Counted from the stretch's first letter, positions 1 to 13,230 are shown. The stretch: DNA of 64,000 nucleotides from Xestospongia muta (GCA_963693285.1 OY848924.1:5477842-5541841), one strand, 5' to 3'. Notes: a model not told the origin generated them from the sequence alone. Made by a program: numbers and translations.

Positions 1-3000
1 CAACAAACATATTGTCCAGTATAAACATTATATATATTAAAAAGTATAGAAAAAGTCTCTCTGTATATAACACATACTGACCTGATCATAAATATTGGGA
101 TTTTCACCAGATTCTAGCAATATCTTGCCTATTTCTGAGTAGCCTTTCTCTGATGCCCAATGTAGATCTGCCCACATACTCTACACATAGTGAGTGGTAT
201 GTTTCATGTAATCATTGTTAATAGTAAACTCTACTAAAATGACAACAGTAACATTACTATAATTGACAATAAGACTATTTTACAACAACAGTGTAGACAA
301 TAATCTCTATATACAATATATACTGACCTTGTCACAAAGATTGGGATCTGCCTTAGCTTTTAAGAGTAACTTGACTACTTCAGGATGATCTTCACTTAAG
401 GCATAATGTAGAGCTGGTTTTTGATCCTAGACAACAATAACATCAATAAAAAAATATATTCCTGGCTTTACAAGCATATTGGCAGATTGTAAGTGACTGA
501 ATATACTCTGTTCATGTTGACAATAAACACTAACTCAGTGTTATAACTCTGGCTAGGAATGAGCTAGAGAGAAATAGTTTATATCATTAAAATGCCTTGT
601 CAGTCAGCACATTTTCTCAAAAACTAAAGTGCAATTTATTTAGGAAAGTCATTAATAAGAAATTCCATATATAAGTGAACAGTATTCTTTCCATTCTAAC
701 CTGACTGATGTCACACATAATTTCATTATATTAACAAATACTCATGCAAGCTTCTCCAGCTTCAACGGAAAAGTTCAGAAACAGTTGAAAATTCCTTTAA
801 TAGTAAAAGTAGGATAGATTAAAAAGAGACATCTGCAAAGACATAAATAACTTCAGTATAACTTGCAAAAATTTTTCAACTACAACACCATGTACAAGGT
901 GTGATCATTCTCAACATCAACAGAGTATATTATATGCATGTCATATAATTTATAGTCAAATTCTGCATAAAGGAAATTCACAAAAATCATAATACAAAGT
1001 ATAGATAACAATCTTTATATATAATACACACTGACCTGGTCACAAATATTGGGATCTACATTAGATCGTAAAAGTAACTGAACTATTTTAATATAACCTT
1101 TCTCAGAAGCTATATGAAGAGCTGTTCTATGACTCTATACAAAGTAATAATTATATATTTAATTATTGTTAATTACAAACATTATAATACAAAATTTACA
1201 TTATAATAATAATATTAAAGTAAGGTCTTGTCTCTTATTGTGACAATATAATATACTTTATTAATAATCACTATACAAAGTACAGACAACAATCTCTATA
1301 TATAATATACACTGACCTGGTCACAAATATTGGGATCTACATTAGATTGTAAAAGTAACTGAACTATTTTAATGTAACCTTTCTCAGAAGCTATATGAAG
1401 AGCTGTTCTTTGACTCTATACAAAGTAATAATTATATATTTTATTATTGTTAATTACAAACATGTATAATACTAAATTTACATCATAATAATAATATTAA
1501 AGTAAGGTCTTGCCTCTAATTGTGACAATATAATATACTTTATCAATAATCACAATACAAAGTACAAATAACAATCTTTATATATAATACACACTGACCT
1601 GGTCACAAATATTGGGATATACATGAGATTGTAATAATATCTTGACTATTTCTGAGTAACCTTTCTCTGATGCCCAATGTAGATCTGCCCACATACTCTA
1701 CAAATAGTGGTGTGTTTCATGTAATCATTGTTAATAGTAAACTCTATACTATACATGACAACAGTAATAATACTAATTTACTACAATTAATAACATATAT
1801 TTATACAGAGAAATATGTACTATATTACAACAACAGTGTAGACAATAATCTCTATATACAATATATACTGACCTTGTCACAAAGATTGGGATCTGCCTTA
1901 GCTTTTAAGAGTAACTTGACTACTTCAGGATGATCTTCACTTAAGGCATAATGTAGAGCTGGTTTTTGATTCTAGACAACAATAACGTCACTACTAATAA
2001 TAAACAGTTATAATGTCCCCACACTCATAAATCAATCTTGTAGGTATTGCTGTATTGCAACACTGCATCCGATAAACAACTGTTGTTGTATGAGTTTGAA
2101 TAAAATTTGGAATAAATTACACAAATATTGTTTAAGTTGAGTACCATTTAATGAGGATAATTCAAACTATCATCAAAGTACTAAACTTAATTACCACTGA
2201 GTTTGAGTACATGGTTTCAACAATAGTTTTAAAATATAGTCCATCTTTCTCATTTATGTAAATGTTCACTATGGTATCAATCCTTAGTGCCTGTGGCAAC
2301 AGCCAATCATTTTGTGATTACACTGTAAAAAATGTTCTAAGATACTTTTGATGGTGTTGGTGTTGCAACAACTACAAAGATTATTGAATTGTGAGTTAGA
2401 AGTAGTTATAATGCTACAAATATGATTATGGTCTCAAGCTCAAAATGGTGATGAGAAGGTTGAGGTGTTCACAATAACAATAAATAAGACTTTATGTTAT
2501 TTCAAAAATATCATCAAAGCTTGAGCAATGTGCTGAGCTAGGAGTTAAATTCTTGGCTTCGTGAGCATACTGATAGATAGTGAATAAATGAAGAAGTATG
2601 CTGCATATAATTTTGTAGTTAATAATTTGTAAAACTTTATTTTGTGGAATGCTACGTAAAGGCAATTCACAAAATATCATTATTAATATCACATTGTACA
2701 GATAACAATCTCTATATACATCACAAAGTGTGTGTGACTGTGCTAATGCTTTTGTTACTATATACCTCATACTAAATAGTACAGATAAAAGTCTCTATAT
2801 ACAATACACACTGACCTGATCACAAATATTGGGATCTACATTAGATCGTAAAAGTAACTGGACTATCTCAAAGTCACCTTTCTCAGAAGCTATATGAAGA
2901 GCTGTTCTATGACTCTATACAAAGTAATAATAAAATAGTTAAATGATTGTTTATTACAAGTACTAAATGTCACATAATGATATTAAAAAGTGAGGTTTTG

Positions 3001-6000
3001 TGATATTAACCACTGCTGCACATGTATATGGGTGAGATTACTGTAATAACATGATAACAACAAGATTAAAGTCGTGCTGATGTCATGTTAAACCTACATA
3101 ACATACATATTGTCATGTACAATATATACATTATTACTACAGTATAGTACAGACAACAATCTCTATATATAATATATGCTGACCTGGTCACAAATATTGG
3201 GATCTGTATTAGATTGTAAAAGTAACTGGACTATCTCAGAGTCACCTTTCTCAGAAGCTATATGAAGAGCTGTTCTCTGACTCTATACAAAGTAATAATA
3301 AAATAGTTAAATGATTGTTTATTACAACTACAAAATGTCACATGATAATAAAAATATTAAAGTTTTGTAACATTAACCACTGCTGCATATGTGTGTGAGT
3401 GAGATTATTGTATCTCAGTAATACACACTTGGTTTAAGAATACAAGTATATATAAGGTTCTAAACATTGTTAATATGAGGAAGTATTTTTACATATTCTT
3501 TAACTAAAGATTACGTCTTCCACCAGTAAGACAACAATCTCTTTACAACTTACATAGATAATCATTGTTGAATGCAAGTTTTAATTACGTGATTATAACA
3601 AGCGTATTGTGGTAAATAAATCTACACAACAAACATATTGTCCAGTATAAACATTATATATATTAAAAAGTATAGAAAAAGTCTCTCTGTATATAACACA
3701 TACTGACCTGATCATAAATATTGGGATTTTCACCAGATTCTAGCAATATCTTGCCTATTTCTGAGTAGCCTTTCTCTGATGCCCAATGTAGATCTGCCCA
3801 CATACTCTACACATAGTGAGTGGTATGTTTCATGTAATCATTGTTAATAGTAAACTCTACTAAAATGACAACAGTAACATTACTATAATTGACAATAAGA
3901 CTATTTTACAACAACAGTGTAGACAATAATCTCTATATACAATATATACTGACCTTGTCACAAAGATTGGGATCTGCCTTAGCTTTCAAGAGTAACTTGA
4001 CTACTTCAGGATGATCTTCACTTAAGGCATAATGTAGAGCTGGTTTTTGATCCTAGACAACAATAACATCAATAAAAAAATATATTCCTGGCTTTACAAG
4101 CATATTGGCAGATTGTAAGTGACTGAATATACTCTGTTCATGTTGACAATAAACACTAACTCAGTGTTATAACTCTGGCTAGGAATGAGCTAGAGAGAAA
4201 TAGTTTATATCATTAAAATGCCTTGTCAGTCAGCACATTTTCTCAAAAACTAAAGTGCAATTTATTTAGGAAAGTCATTAATAAGAAATTCCATATATAA
4301 GTGAACAGTATTCTTTCCATTCTAACCTGACTGATGTCACACATAATTTCATTATATTAACAAATACTCATGCAAGCTTCTCCAGCTTCAACGGAAAAGT
4401 TCAGAAACAGTTGAAAATTCCTTTAATAGTAAAAGTAGGATAGATTAAAAAGAGACATCTGCAAAGACATAAATAACTTCAGTATAACTTGCAAAAATTT
4501 TTCAACTACAACACCATGTACAAGGTGTGATCATTCTCAACATCAACAGAGTATATTATATGCATGTCATATAATTTATAGTCAAATTCTGCATAAAGGA
4601 AATTCACAAAAATCATAATACAAAGTATAGATAACAATCTTTATATATAATACACACTGACCTGGTCACAAATATTGGGATCTACATTAGATCGTAAAAG
4701 TAACTGAACTATTTTAATATAACCTTTCTCAGAAGCTATATGAAGAGCTGTTCTATGACTCTATACAAAGTAATAATTATATATTTAATTATTGTTAATT
4801 ACAAACATTATAATACAAAATTTACATTATAATAATAATATTAAAGTAAGGTCTTGTCTCTTATTGTGACAATATAATATACTTTATTAATAATGACAAT
4901 ACAAAGTACAGACAACAATCTCTATATATAATATACACTGACCTGGTCACAAATATTGGGATCTACATTAGATTGTAAAAGTAACTGAACTATTTTAATG
5001 TAACCTTTCTCAGAAGCTATATGAAGAGCTGTTCTTTGACTCTATACAAAGTAATAATTATATATTTTATTATTGTTAATTACAAACATGTATAATACTA
5101 AATTTACATCATAATAATAATATTAAAGTAAGGTCTTGCCTCTAATTGTGACAATATAATATACTTTATCAATAATCACAATACAAAGTACAAATAACAA
5201 TCTTTATATATAATACACACTGACCTGGTCACAAATATTGGGATATACATGAGATTGTAATAATATCTTGACTATTTCTGAGTAACCTTTCTCTGATGCC
5301 CAATGTAGATCTGCCCACATACTCTACACATAATGGTATGTTTCATGTAATCATTGTTAATAGTAAACTCTATACTATACATGATTACAGTAACATTACT
5401 ACAATTTACAACATATAATTATACAGAGAATGTTTCACTATATTACAACAACTGTATAGACAACAATCTCTATATACAACATATACTGACCTTGTCACAA
5501 AGATTGGGATCTGCCTTAGCTTTCAAGAGTGACTTGACTACTTCAGGATGATCTTCACTTAAGGCATAATGTAGAGCTGGTTTTTGATTCTAGACAACAA
5601 TAACGTCACTACTAATAATAAACAGTTATAATGACTCCCCACAGCCATTAATAAATCTTGTATGTATTGCTGTTTTACCTGTTGTTGTATGGGTTTGAAT
5701 AAAATTTGGAATAAAGTACACAAGTATTGTTTAAGTTGAGTACCATTTAATGAGGATAATTCAAACTATCATCAAAGTACTAAACTTAATTACCACTGAG
5801 TTTGAGTACATGGTTTCAACAATAGTTTTAAAATATAGTCCATCTTTCTCATTTATGTAAATGTTCACTATGGCATCAATCCTTAGTGCCTGTGGCAACA
5901 GCCAATCATTTTGTGATTACACTGTAAAAAATGTTCTAAGATACTTTTGATGGTGTTGGTGTTCCAACAACTACAAAGATTATTGAATTGTGAGTTAGAA

Positions 6001-9000
6001 GTAGTTATAATGCTACAAATATGATTGTCTTCTCAAGCTCAAAATGGTGATGAGAAGGTTGAGGTGTTCACAATAACAATAAATAAGACTTATTGTTATT
6101 TCAAAAATATCATCAAAGCTTGAGCAATGTGCTGAGCTAGGAGTTTAATTCTTGGCTTCGTGAACATACTGGTAGATAGTGAATAAATGAAGATGTATGC
6201 TGCATATAATTTTGTAGTTAATAATTTGTAAAACTTTATTTTGTGGAATGCTACGTAAAGGCAATTCACAAAATATCATTATTAATATCACATTGTACTG
6301 ATAACAATCTCTATATACATCACAAAGTGTGTGTGACTGTGCTAATGCTTTTGTTACTATATACCTCATACTAAATAGTACAGATAAAAGTCTCTATATA
6401 CAATACACACTGACCTGATCACAAATATTGGGATCTGCATTAGATCGTAAAAGTAACTGGACTATCTCAAAGTCACCTTTCTCAGAAGCTATATGAAGAA
6501 CTGTTCTTTGACTCTATATAAAATAATAATGACATAACTAATCATTACAAATTACAACTACAAAATGTCACATGATAATATAATGATGTCAACGTAAGTT
6601 CTTGTGATATTAACCACTGCTGTACATATGTGTGGATGAGATTACTGCAGTTCGGTTATCTGTCTGCTGTATGAATATTACTTTGAGACATCACTTAAAT
6701 CCTCTAACTGATATATTGTATGAAGTCGATGTGTTTGTAGGTAATGGTAAAAATTAAGTAAATAATAATAGGAAAGTAGCTGGGAACTTAAAATTATTCA
6801 ATCACAAGTTCTGGACAACAAGGAAATTATTGAAAATGTATGGAGTTTTATAGTTTGCTACTTTCTTGTAGCACTAGAGAGCAAAATTTTGTATAATAAA
6901 ATGTGTGTTAATAAGCTGAATTAATTGGTGTAAGTTCCATGCGAATAGCATGTAAAATGGCAAAGTTATTTACATGTCTGGTTGGCCCTTCTCAACTTGG
7001 ACAGAGTATAGTACTGTAACCCCTTGTCCATGCAGTGAGTAGCGAGGATTAACTAACTTATCCTATATGACAGAATTCACTGCAATGAGTTTTTAATAAT
7101 GATTGAATTGGTGTTGTCAATTAGTATAGTTTAGTAGAGAGACGTATTTAACAGTTTTCTAAGTAGTATTCTAAGAGACAGCATTAAAGGGCCACAGACA
7201 CAGTCCACCCACCACACATGGAGAGTATACAGGCTTTATTCTGCAAGTAAAATGGGTGTCATCTGCTATGATAATAACTGAAACCAAAGTATTATTATCT
7301 CTGGAATAAAGGTATCTTTCAGATTGATTTTCCCATTTAAGTTACATTGTTTAGTTTGCTATTTGAGCTTTTAGAAAATAGTTTTATAGGTGACTTTTGA
7401 TTTCAAATTTTAAAAATTAAATCACGTGACTATTTCACACACTGTGTTCATGGCTCTTTAAAGTAGGTACACAATGTAATGATTTACTTGTCATTAACCA
7501 CAACTATTTGTTTTGATAATCATTGCAACTATAACAAGTTTATAATTATGAAATATCACAATACCATTGTTTTAATAGTACTGTTATTGATTTAGAAGAC
7601 TATAGCTTTGCTAATGTTGGGTCAAAGCAATAACAACGATTTCTTGCTTTAAAAAAGTAGTGATTTACATATATTTTACATTTTAAGATGTGATAATTCT
7701 GCTGGGGTGTTCACATTTTTGTCAGGAGGTCTGGATTTCTCAATACAATTAATTAATAATGAACTTTTTATTTTCCTATATTAGGGAGGTAATGACACTT
7801 ACAAAGTGTATTCCAATAAAATCATAAAAAGTTGTTTAAAATAATCACTTCTAGTCTTCTAATTTTGGATGACTAAACATAAAAAAGATCATTGTACCAT
7901 TCCTGAATAGGCAGTGCTACCCCCTGTTTAATTACAGATTAAACACTAAAATCTCTAGCAACCACAGACTCAGAATGCTTCATGTAATGTTTCTAAGCTT
8001 CATGTATGATGAAGGTTCTATAAAGTTGATTGAGCAACAAAATTGCTAAAATCTTTTTTGTTCTTTCACTCAATAGCTCATGAAGGACACCAATAAATCT
8101 CATTGTCTGTACACTTTGAGATGGAAAACTATATCTGTTATCTGCTTTTAACACAAAAAAGCAAATAAAACATCAAAACATGTTAAAAACTAAAAATAGT
8201 GATTTCAATAGAAGGCAGTAAAAACTGGAAATAAGTAAATTTTAAAGCACAGAATGTAGAGATGGCATTCTTTAAACAGAATAAAAACAAGCACTAGAAG
8301 TATTAAGACTATCTGTAGATAATAGAACAAAGAAAACATTGTATAGCAAAAATCAGAGTTATCTCATAACACTCAATATAGATGCGATCAACAAAGAATA
8401 AAAAATAAGTGCCAGGAATTTATGAGATCTACTACACAGTGAGTGTTGACACTACTTCTAATGCTAAACCATATTGATAGCACACACAAACTATACTTAA
8501 ACTTACTATCTGATCACGAGTATTGATGTCTGCTCCATTTTCAAGAACGTCCTTAATTTCATTCAAATCTATAATTCTGGCACGTTTAAGAGGTCTTGTA
8601 TCATCATCATTAGACTGTGTGACAACAATGAAAAGTAGAATTAACTGTATTTACTTTAATAATAAGAAATAAGTACATTATTACACAGTGAATATTGACA
8701 TTAATTCTAATGTTACACAATATTGATAGTACACACAAACTACAAGATAATATAAACTTACAATCTGACCATGAGTATTGATGTCTGCTCTATTTTCAAT
8801 AACTCTCTTGAGCTCATTCAAATCTACAATTTTGGCACGTTTAAGAGGTCTGGTATCATTATCACTGTCATATTCATCAGACTGTGTGATAACAATGAAA
8901 AGTGAAATTATTGCATTTACTTTAAGCCAATATATATTAAATTGATCTTATTTGTTAGCTAAAAACATATTTATGTAGAGATTCTCAATAATTATATTGT

Positions 9001-10391
9001 GCATATTGTTATCTCTACCATGTTTCTGTCCTTTTATCATTGTCATATCTATTTTCCTTTTGTTTTTCAGCTTGACACACACAGCATGCAGGCAGTCCAG
9101 ATTGTTTTGTACCACATGTTAACTATATTTGTATGTCCACTTTTCTGTTTTATTATATTTTTGTATGAGACTTTTGAGAGTGACCATAAAATTTTCCTGA
9201 ATTTGGTAACCGCTGACACATAGAGCAACCAATGAACATTATTACTTTTACAATGAGTGCTTTGTAACTGATTAAAGCTTCTAAGTCTGTTATTGAGAAA
9301 CATCCATAGCTTTGGCCTGCTTTTTTAATAATAAATATAATTACTGTTAATTACTAAATAAATTGTTGGAAGTGTGTTTAATCTTGTGTAAAACATCGAA
9401 ATGGCTTCACAGGAAGAGTTCAATATCCTACCATACCTTACAAGCCAGAAAACTTTCGTTTTCTAAGGTGTCCTTTTGGGCAGAAGAATGCAATGTTAAG
9501 ATCTGAAGTTTTTAGTCATCTTGGTGGTTGTTCCTACATTATGATGAGGCTAACGACAGAGTATGCTGTCATAATTGTTTGATGGCTTTTAAGTTGAATA
9601 GAATGAAATCTAATAGAACTGATACCACTTTTATAAGTATCATTATCACACCAAAATCTTTTCACTTTTTAAAAATGTCTTGTCTTTTCAAGGATAAACT
9701 AAAGCATTTGTTATTACTTGACTTTTTGTTAATATCTTTATCCTTAATGCTACTTGGTTACATAATGCTAATGCTGTGTCAAAGAGGTCTTTTTGTGCAC
9801 TTAGGTTTTTAAAAAACTACCTCAGGACTATAACAAGGCAACAATAGCTCAATAATCTGATGTTACTCTATGTACATCGAGAGAAAACAGATCTTCTTGA
9901 ACAAAATTTTGTGCCTCACTTCACAAGTCATTCTTTGGCTGTACTAATTACATATTCCTTACAATATTGAATGAGGTTCATGTATTAATTTTTATTAAAA
10001 CCACACCCACCATGAATAAATAATTATTCAAAAAAGTTTTGCAAATAATTCACTAGCCATCTTTTGGCTGTTCCAATTATTTACCCATTGCTATGGGTCT
10101 GGTATGGACTTCCTGACAGACAAATAGTCACTACACTAATAAAATGCACCTCTTATCCACACTGTATGTTATACATATAATATTATATAAATTACCATGC
10201 TACATATGTTCTTGCCAAATTCATTCACTTTCATCATAAACATAAATACTTACAGAATATACTCCATAAAAAATTGGTATCCTTATCATTCCATTGTTTT
10301 CATCATCTGAAGATTCACTTTCAGTTTCTGTCACAGGAGAATTGATCTCGTCCAACGACTCTCTAAAATCTATGTGGCGACGTTTAGCCAT
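1..10391 (-). CDS. Ankyrin-repeat protein gene, 3' part beyond the left edge
   Basis: Multi-exon gene read right to left. The start codon is at 10391-10389. Eighteen exons are visible and all begin and end in phase 0, so they join in frame without a stop: one 46-codon start exon, two linker exons of 40 and 36 codons, then fifteen 33-codon ankyrin exons. Each ankyrin exon carries the family signature (ALH.A, then a V/I-hydrophobic-LLL helix, then a DPN turn). Ankyrin arrays are protein-binding scaffolds; the partner here cannot be told. The N-terminus is acidic and Ser-rich with basic KRR and PLKRA patches, perhaps a nuclear signal (inference). No stop codon is seen, so the gene continues left of base 1. 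The one-exon-per-repeat layout and near-identical introns show growth by exon duplication. Confidence 0.85.
82..3282 (-). CDS. Ankyrin exons, downstream block of eight
   Basis: Eight 99-bp exons: 3282-3184, 2914-2816, 1971-1873, 1697-1599, 1415-1317, 1134-1036, 426-328 and 180-82. All are 33 codons in phase 0. The exon at 3282 has no separate partner in the upstream block. The right flank of exon 6513-6415 resembles this exon's flank while its left flank matches that of exon 2914-2816, suggesting unequal crossing-over within that pair. The donor at 81-80 is intact, so further exons lie beyond the left edge. Confidence 0.85.
3708..6513 (-). CDS. Ankyrin exons, upstream block of seven
   Basis: Seven 99-bp exons, in transcript order 6513-6415, 5589-5491, 5323-5225, 5041-4943, 4760-4662, 4052-3954 and 3806-3708. 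Every one is exactly 33 codons, phase 0, with an acceptor ending in tag and a gtcagt-type donor. Three flavours alternate: the common one reads RTALHIASEKG, a second begins SMWADLHWASEKG, and a third reads KPALHYALSEDHPEVV. No stops or frameshifts occur. The block is the sister of the seven exons at 2914-82, offset by about 3,600 bp. Confidence 0.85.
6600..8500. other. Large intron of the ankyrin gene
   Basis: The intron between the 36-codon linker exon and the first ankyrin exon is about 2 kb of AT-rich sequence. I see no exon, RNA gene or recognisable mobile element in it on either strand. Confidence 0.5.
8507..8881 (-). CDS. Two sibling linker exons of the ankyrin gene
   Basis: Exons 8762-8881 (40 codons) and 8507-8614 (36 codons) encode paralogous sequence: an acidic start (SDEYDSDND or SNDDD), then TRPLKRA, then IVDLNELK or IIDLNEIK, then ENRADIN or ENGADIN. 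The second half resembles the back helix and turn of an ankyrin repeat, so each is probably a degenerate capping repeat preceded by a basic patch. Both have gtaagt donors and cacacag acceptors, and their introns are also alike, showing that exon plus flanks were copied together. Confidence 0.75.
9435..9640 (+). pseudogene. TTF-type zinc-finger relic (hAT/ZMYM-like)
   Basis: Reading the plus strand with one frameshift near 9530, the translation gives PYKPENFRF, then FGQKN, then WLFLHYDEANDRVCCHNC, then LMAFK. This order (FxxxxFG, then a LHYDE motif, then CxxC) is that of the TTF zinc finger at the N-terminus of hAT-type transposases and ZMYM-like proteins. Only this domain is recognisable; the downstream part is not readable. 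It lies antisense inside intron 1 of the ankyrin gene and is clearly broken. Assignment rests on pattern recognition, not on a search. Confidence 0.55.
9930..10095. repeat. Imperfect direct repeat of about 40 bp
   Basis: The segment around 9937-9975 and the segment around 10048-10085 share a core of ctttggctgt and flanking similarity. It may be a remnant of mobile-element insertion just left of the ankyrin start exon. Weak. Confidence 0.3.
10254..10391 (-). CDS. Start exon of the ankyrin gene
   Basis: Forty-six codons beginning MAKRRHIDFRESLDEI and ending at a clean gtaagt donor (10253-10248). The middle is acidic and Ser-rich (TETESESSDDENN). It is chosen as exon 1 because it opens with ATG, has no acceptor in front of it and splices in phase 0 to the next exon at 8881. 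No signal peptide or membrane segment is seen, so a cytosolic or nuclear protein is likely. Confidence 0.75.
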
Positions 10392-10399
10392 TTCTCTAA

Positions 10400-11950
10400 C
10401 AGAAGCAGTGAGGGTGAACCCGTCTACAACTCTGACTGGTCAGTTGTAGTGTGGTTTATGACTTTGGCATATAGACCCATCAAGAGGTGGACTATAGACA
10501 GTACGTATGTTATCTTGGAGGGAAATTCCACACGATACGCTCTGTGGACTCTCACGTGATCAAACCGTACTATTAACCCTGTAGAAACTATGTTAAACTT
10601 GGCTGCTGTGATTTAAGAAAAGGTTTACCTATACACATTCATAGTAATGAGTTTTTTGTCACTGTTCTGTCTATATAAACTAGTTAAACATCAATTTAAT
10701 GTTTAGATATAATTTGTCCAAATATTTAGTTTGGAAAACTGCAAACAGAATCTATGGTTAATATGAACTAAGGTAGCCAGTTATGTCAGATTGAGGTATT
10801 GTCTACTCTGGTAGCATTCCTTTCTTCTTCTTTCCCGATCACCAAATTTTAGTATGCAATGCTGCCATTAAACTGTAGTATTTAGATTTACAAGAAGAAT
10901 GAACACTTTTAAGACAGTTTTAACACTTCTTTCCTGTTTTAGTGAATAAATAAGTCTGTGAAAATAAATACACAGCCCCTGTAAATATCATTATTTGTTT
11001 ACATTTCTTACAGGTATCTCTGACATAGCATTGGATGGAATTCGGGTATTGAGACTTCCATCTCTGAACTCCGTGTTGTGTACTTCATTTTTGGAGGTAT
11101 ACTTCAGTGATTAGATCACCTCTCTAAACAGTGAGTAATAGTAGAATTTGGTCTACCTTGTAAATAATCTGGAACAAAAGATTTTTATATATAATATTCT
11201 CTACTTGTAGTTTTGAAAATAGTATTTTTGATGGGTCTTCAATATAGACTTTGATAAATTGGCAATTGATCATAGTGTTAGCATTTTGCAATTGCTAGAC
11301 AGCTAATTGTATTTCAGGACTTTGTTAAGTGATTCACTACCATTCTTTGTATTCATAGCAATATGGAATTCTCTATCACAAAGAGTTCTTGCCTATAGCT
11401 AGAAAGTAAAAGCTCACGCAAAAAACCTTTTATATGTGAATACATTTACCTGTGGTGAACATAACCATTTTTCATTAGGTCATTCCTACAATTGAGAACT
11501 TTTTCCAAATTCTAATTTTCTTTAGTTGTTCAGCATTCTGTCTGTAGAAGTGATCATACGAAATATCATAAAAATCTGGAGAGGGAGCTTGAGCTATGTT
11601 TCTGCAAAGATTGAGTACTATATCACTTTGATCAGGAGAAATGACTGTGTTTCCTATCTTCTAGTCCAGTACTTCCATGAATACTCTCTGTAAAAGTTAC
11701 AGAGGTATACCTTACACCTGTAAACACATTCGTAATAGCAACGATTTCAGCTTTGATAATTCGTTGTCATTCATTATTCAACAAAAAATGGCTTTTAGAG
11801 CTTCTAATATATTTTTTCAATTGTTTCAGATTGCACTATATATGAAATCAGCTACAGATGAGTAGTTTATATTTGTTTTTTGTAGCAAAGTAGAACAAAG
11901 ATGACTCAATCTTTGTAGTTTTATAATCAGTATGCAGTATCCAGTACAGT
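10400..11950. other. Intergenic region, no gene recognised
   Basis: Short open stretches occur, for example 11014-11096 after a good acceptor and 11677-11865, but none has a partner exon in phase or a motif I recognise. It presumably holds the promoter of the minus-strand ankyrin gene just right of 10391. Confidence 0.4.
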
Positions 11951-11959
11951 GTTTCCATC

Positions 11960-12192
11960 CATCTCAATGTCCTTACATTCATTCATCTGTTTTTATACAT
12001 CCATTTGCTGAAGTTACATGTCCATTTTTAATTATTATGCATCCTCTCATCTGTTTTATGCATCCATTCACCCATATTTTGCATTGATTTACCAATATTA
12101 TGCATCCATTCACCCATATTATGTATCCATTCACCCATATTATGTGTCCATTCACATTTATTCTATTGCAAGAGACTGCCAAATACAATAGA
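11960..12192 (+). pseudogene. Stray IP3-receptor intron/exon fragment (copy D)
   Basis: About 230 bp matches intron 25 and the first bases of exon 26 of receptor copy A (19424-19652), including the repeated catccattcacccatatta segments and the acceptor region gcaagagactgccaaa. Similarity stops within the exon, near 12192. It cannot encode anything useful. It indicates that pieces of the receptor locus were scattered upstream as well as downstream of copy A. Confidence 0.7.
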
Positions 12193-12199
12193 GACCTAC

Positions 12200-13230
12200 C
12201 TCATAGTGGAAGCCATGGTTTAAATATATAAATTGTATTAGTTGTACTTAGTTGAGGTGGTTAAACCCACTTCTCCTTTTAGGCATCCATTTCATGATCA
12301 ACTCACGAGATCAGATCACCACTAATACAATACTCAACTATATAATAGAGTATATTGTAGATTAGATCTCTCTGTTTGTATAGAATTGTACAAAGTAAAG
12401 TTTAGTCTTCTAATAGAAGGTTTAGTACAGTCAATATAAGTGAGTTCTTTATTATTTTCTGTTAGGCAATTCTTAAAATGTTCAAGCAGTCATAGTAAAC
12501 GAGTGACTCCTAGTATTTCTGACTTTAGTCTTGAAAGACCAAAAGATCATTATACTGCTCAAGAGAGCATTTTCTTTCCAGGAACAAGTCTTCAAAGACT
12601 TTCTTTCACAGAATTTGTCTGAAATGATATAGTAGAATGTAGACTTGACCTTATATAGTATGCTGTTTGTTAGCCTTATAATCTTGTTTAGAAATGAAAG
12701 GAATGTAGGTATGACAATAAGTACAGAAACAATGTAGAGATAACAACATAAAATATTGAGAATATCTCTACATAAGGAACTAACACTACAATCAATTTTG
12801 TTATTCTCATTTCTCATAAATGCACGTCTGTCATTACTTCAAGCCTTTCCCATTCTTGTAAAGTCTGGTTTTATCAATGTAGTAACATAAATCGTTGAAT
12901 AACTAGAACTTGAATAAATCTTTACACATAACAAAACTGTAACAGCAATGTTTAAATACAAAACAGAACTAAGAAAGTGTTAACAAAAAAGTAACATGTC
13001 AAATGTCTAGTGCTAAGAAATGAACATTACCACTACTTAAACAATGTCACCTATAACAAAAAGATGATTATCATAAGCACCTATTAACAAATATATATGA
13101 AAATTGAACCTAATAAAAGATATATAATTAACAATTAGTAAGTACTAAATACAATACAATTACAATATATTACAATCAACAAGTTGATTTTGATCGTACA
13201 CACACTATCATCAACTATCATAGACTGGAA
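12200..13230. other. Intergenic region with one possible orphan exon
   Basis: An open stretch from 12465, behind a tctgttag acceptor, to a TGA near 12622 could be a terminal exon (contains SLERPKDHYTAQES). No matching upstream exon was found, so it is left unassigned. The remainder is featureless AT-rich sequence. Confidence 0.3.

Larger units (their letters stand above)
1..6560. repeat. Tandem segmental duplication of about 3.6 kb
   Basis: Bases 1 to about 2950 are repeated almost exactly from 3627 to about 6560 at an offset of 3626, drifting to about 3600 after small indels near 5330 and 5640. Introns match as closely as exons, so the duplication is recent. The unit carries seven ankyrin exons. 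Within it, smaller exon-plus-flank units sharing an intron leader near acaatctctatata are themselves older tandem copies. Confidence 0.9.

Noticed and set aside
1670..1933. Plus-strand open frame of 87 codons
   Set aside because: It runs antisense across two genuine ankyrin exons, and its partner at 5354-5551 exists only through the segmental duplication.
2700..2760. Possible degenerate ankyrin exon after an acaatctctatata leader
   Set aside because: The leader-like intron sequence is present, but the following bases do not encode a repeat and lack the 99-bp frame.
2492..2770. Minus-strand frame duplicated at 6145-6369
   Set aside because: Lies in an ankyrin-gene intron, has no ankyrin motif or matching splice phase, and is conserved only because the block is recent. 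It contains the usual intron leader.
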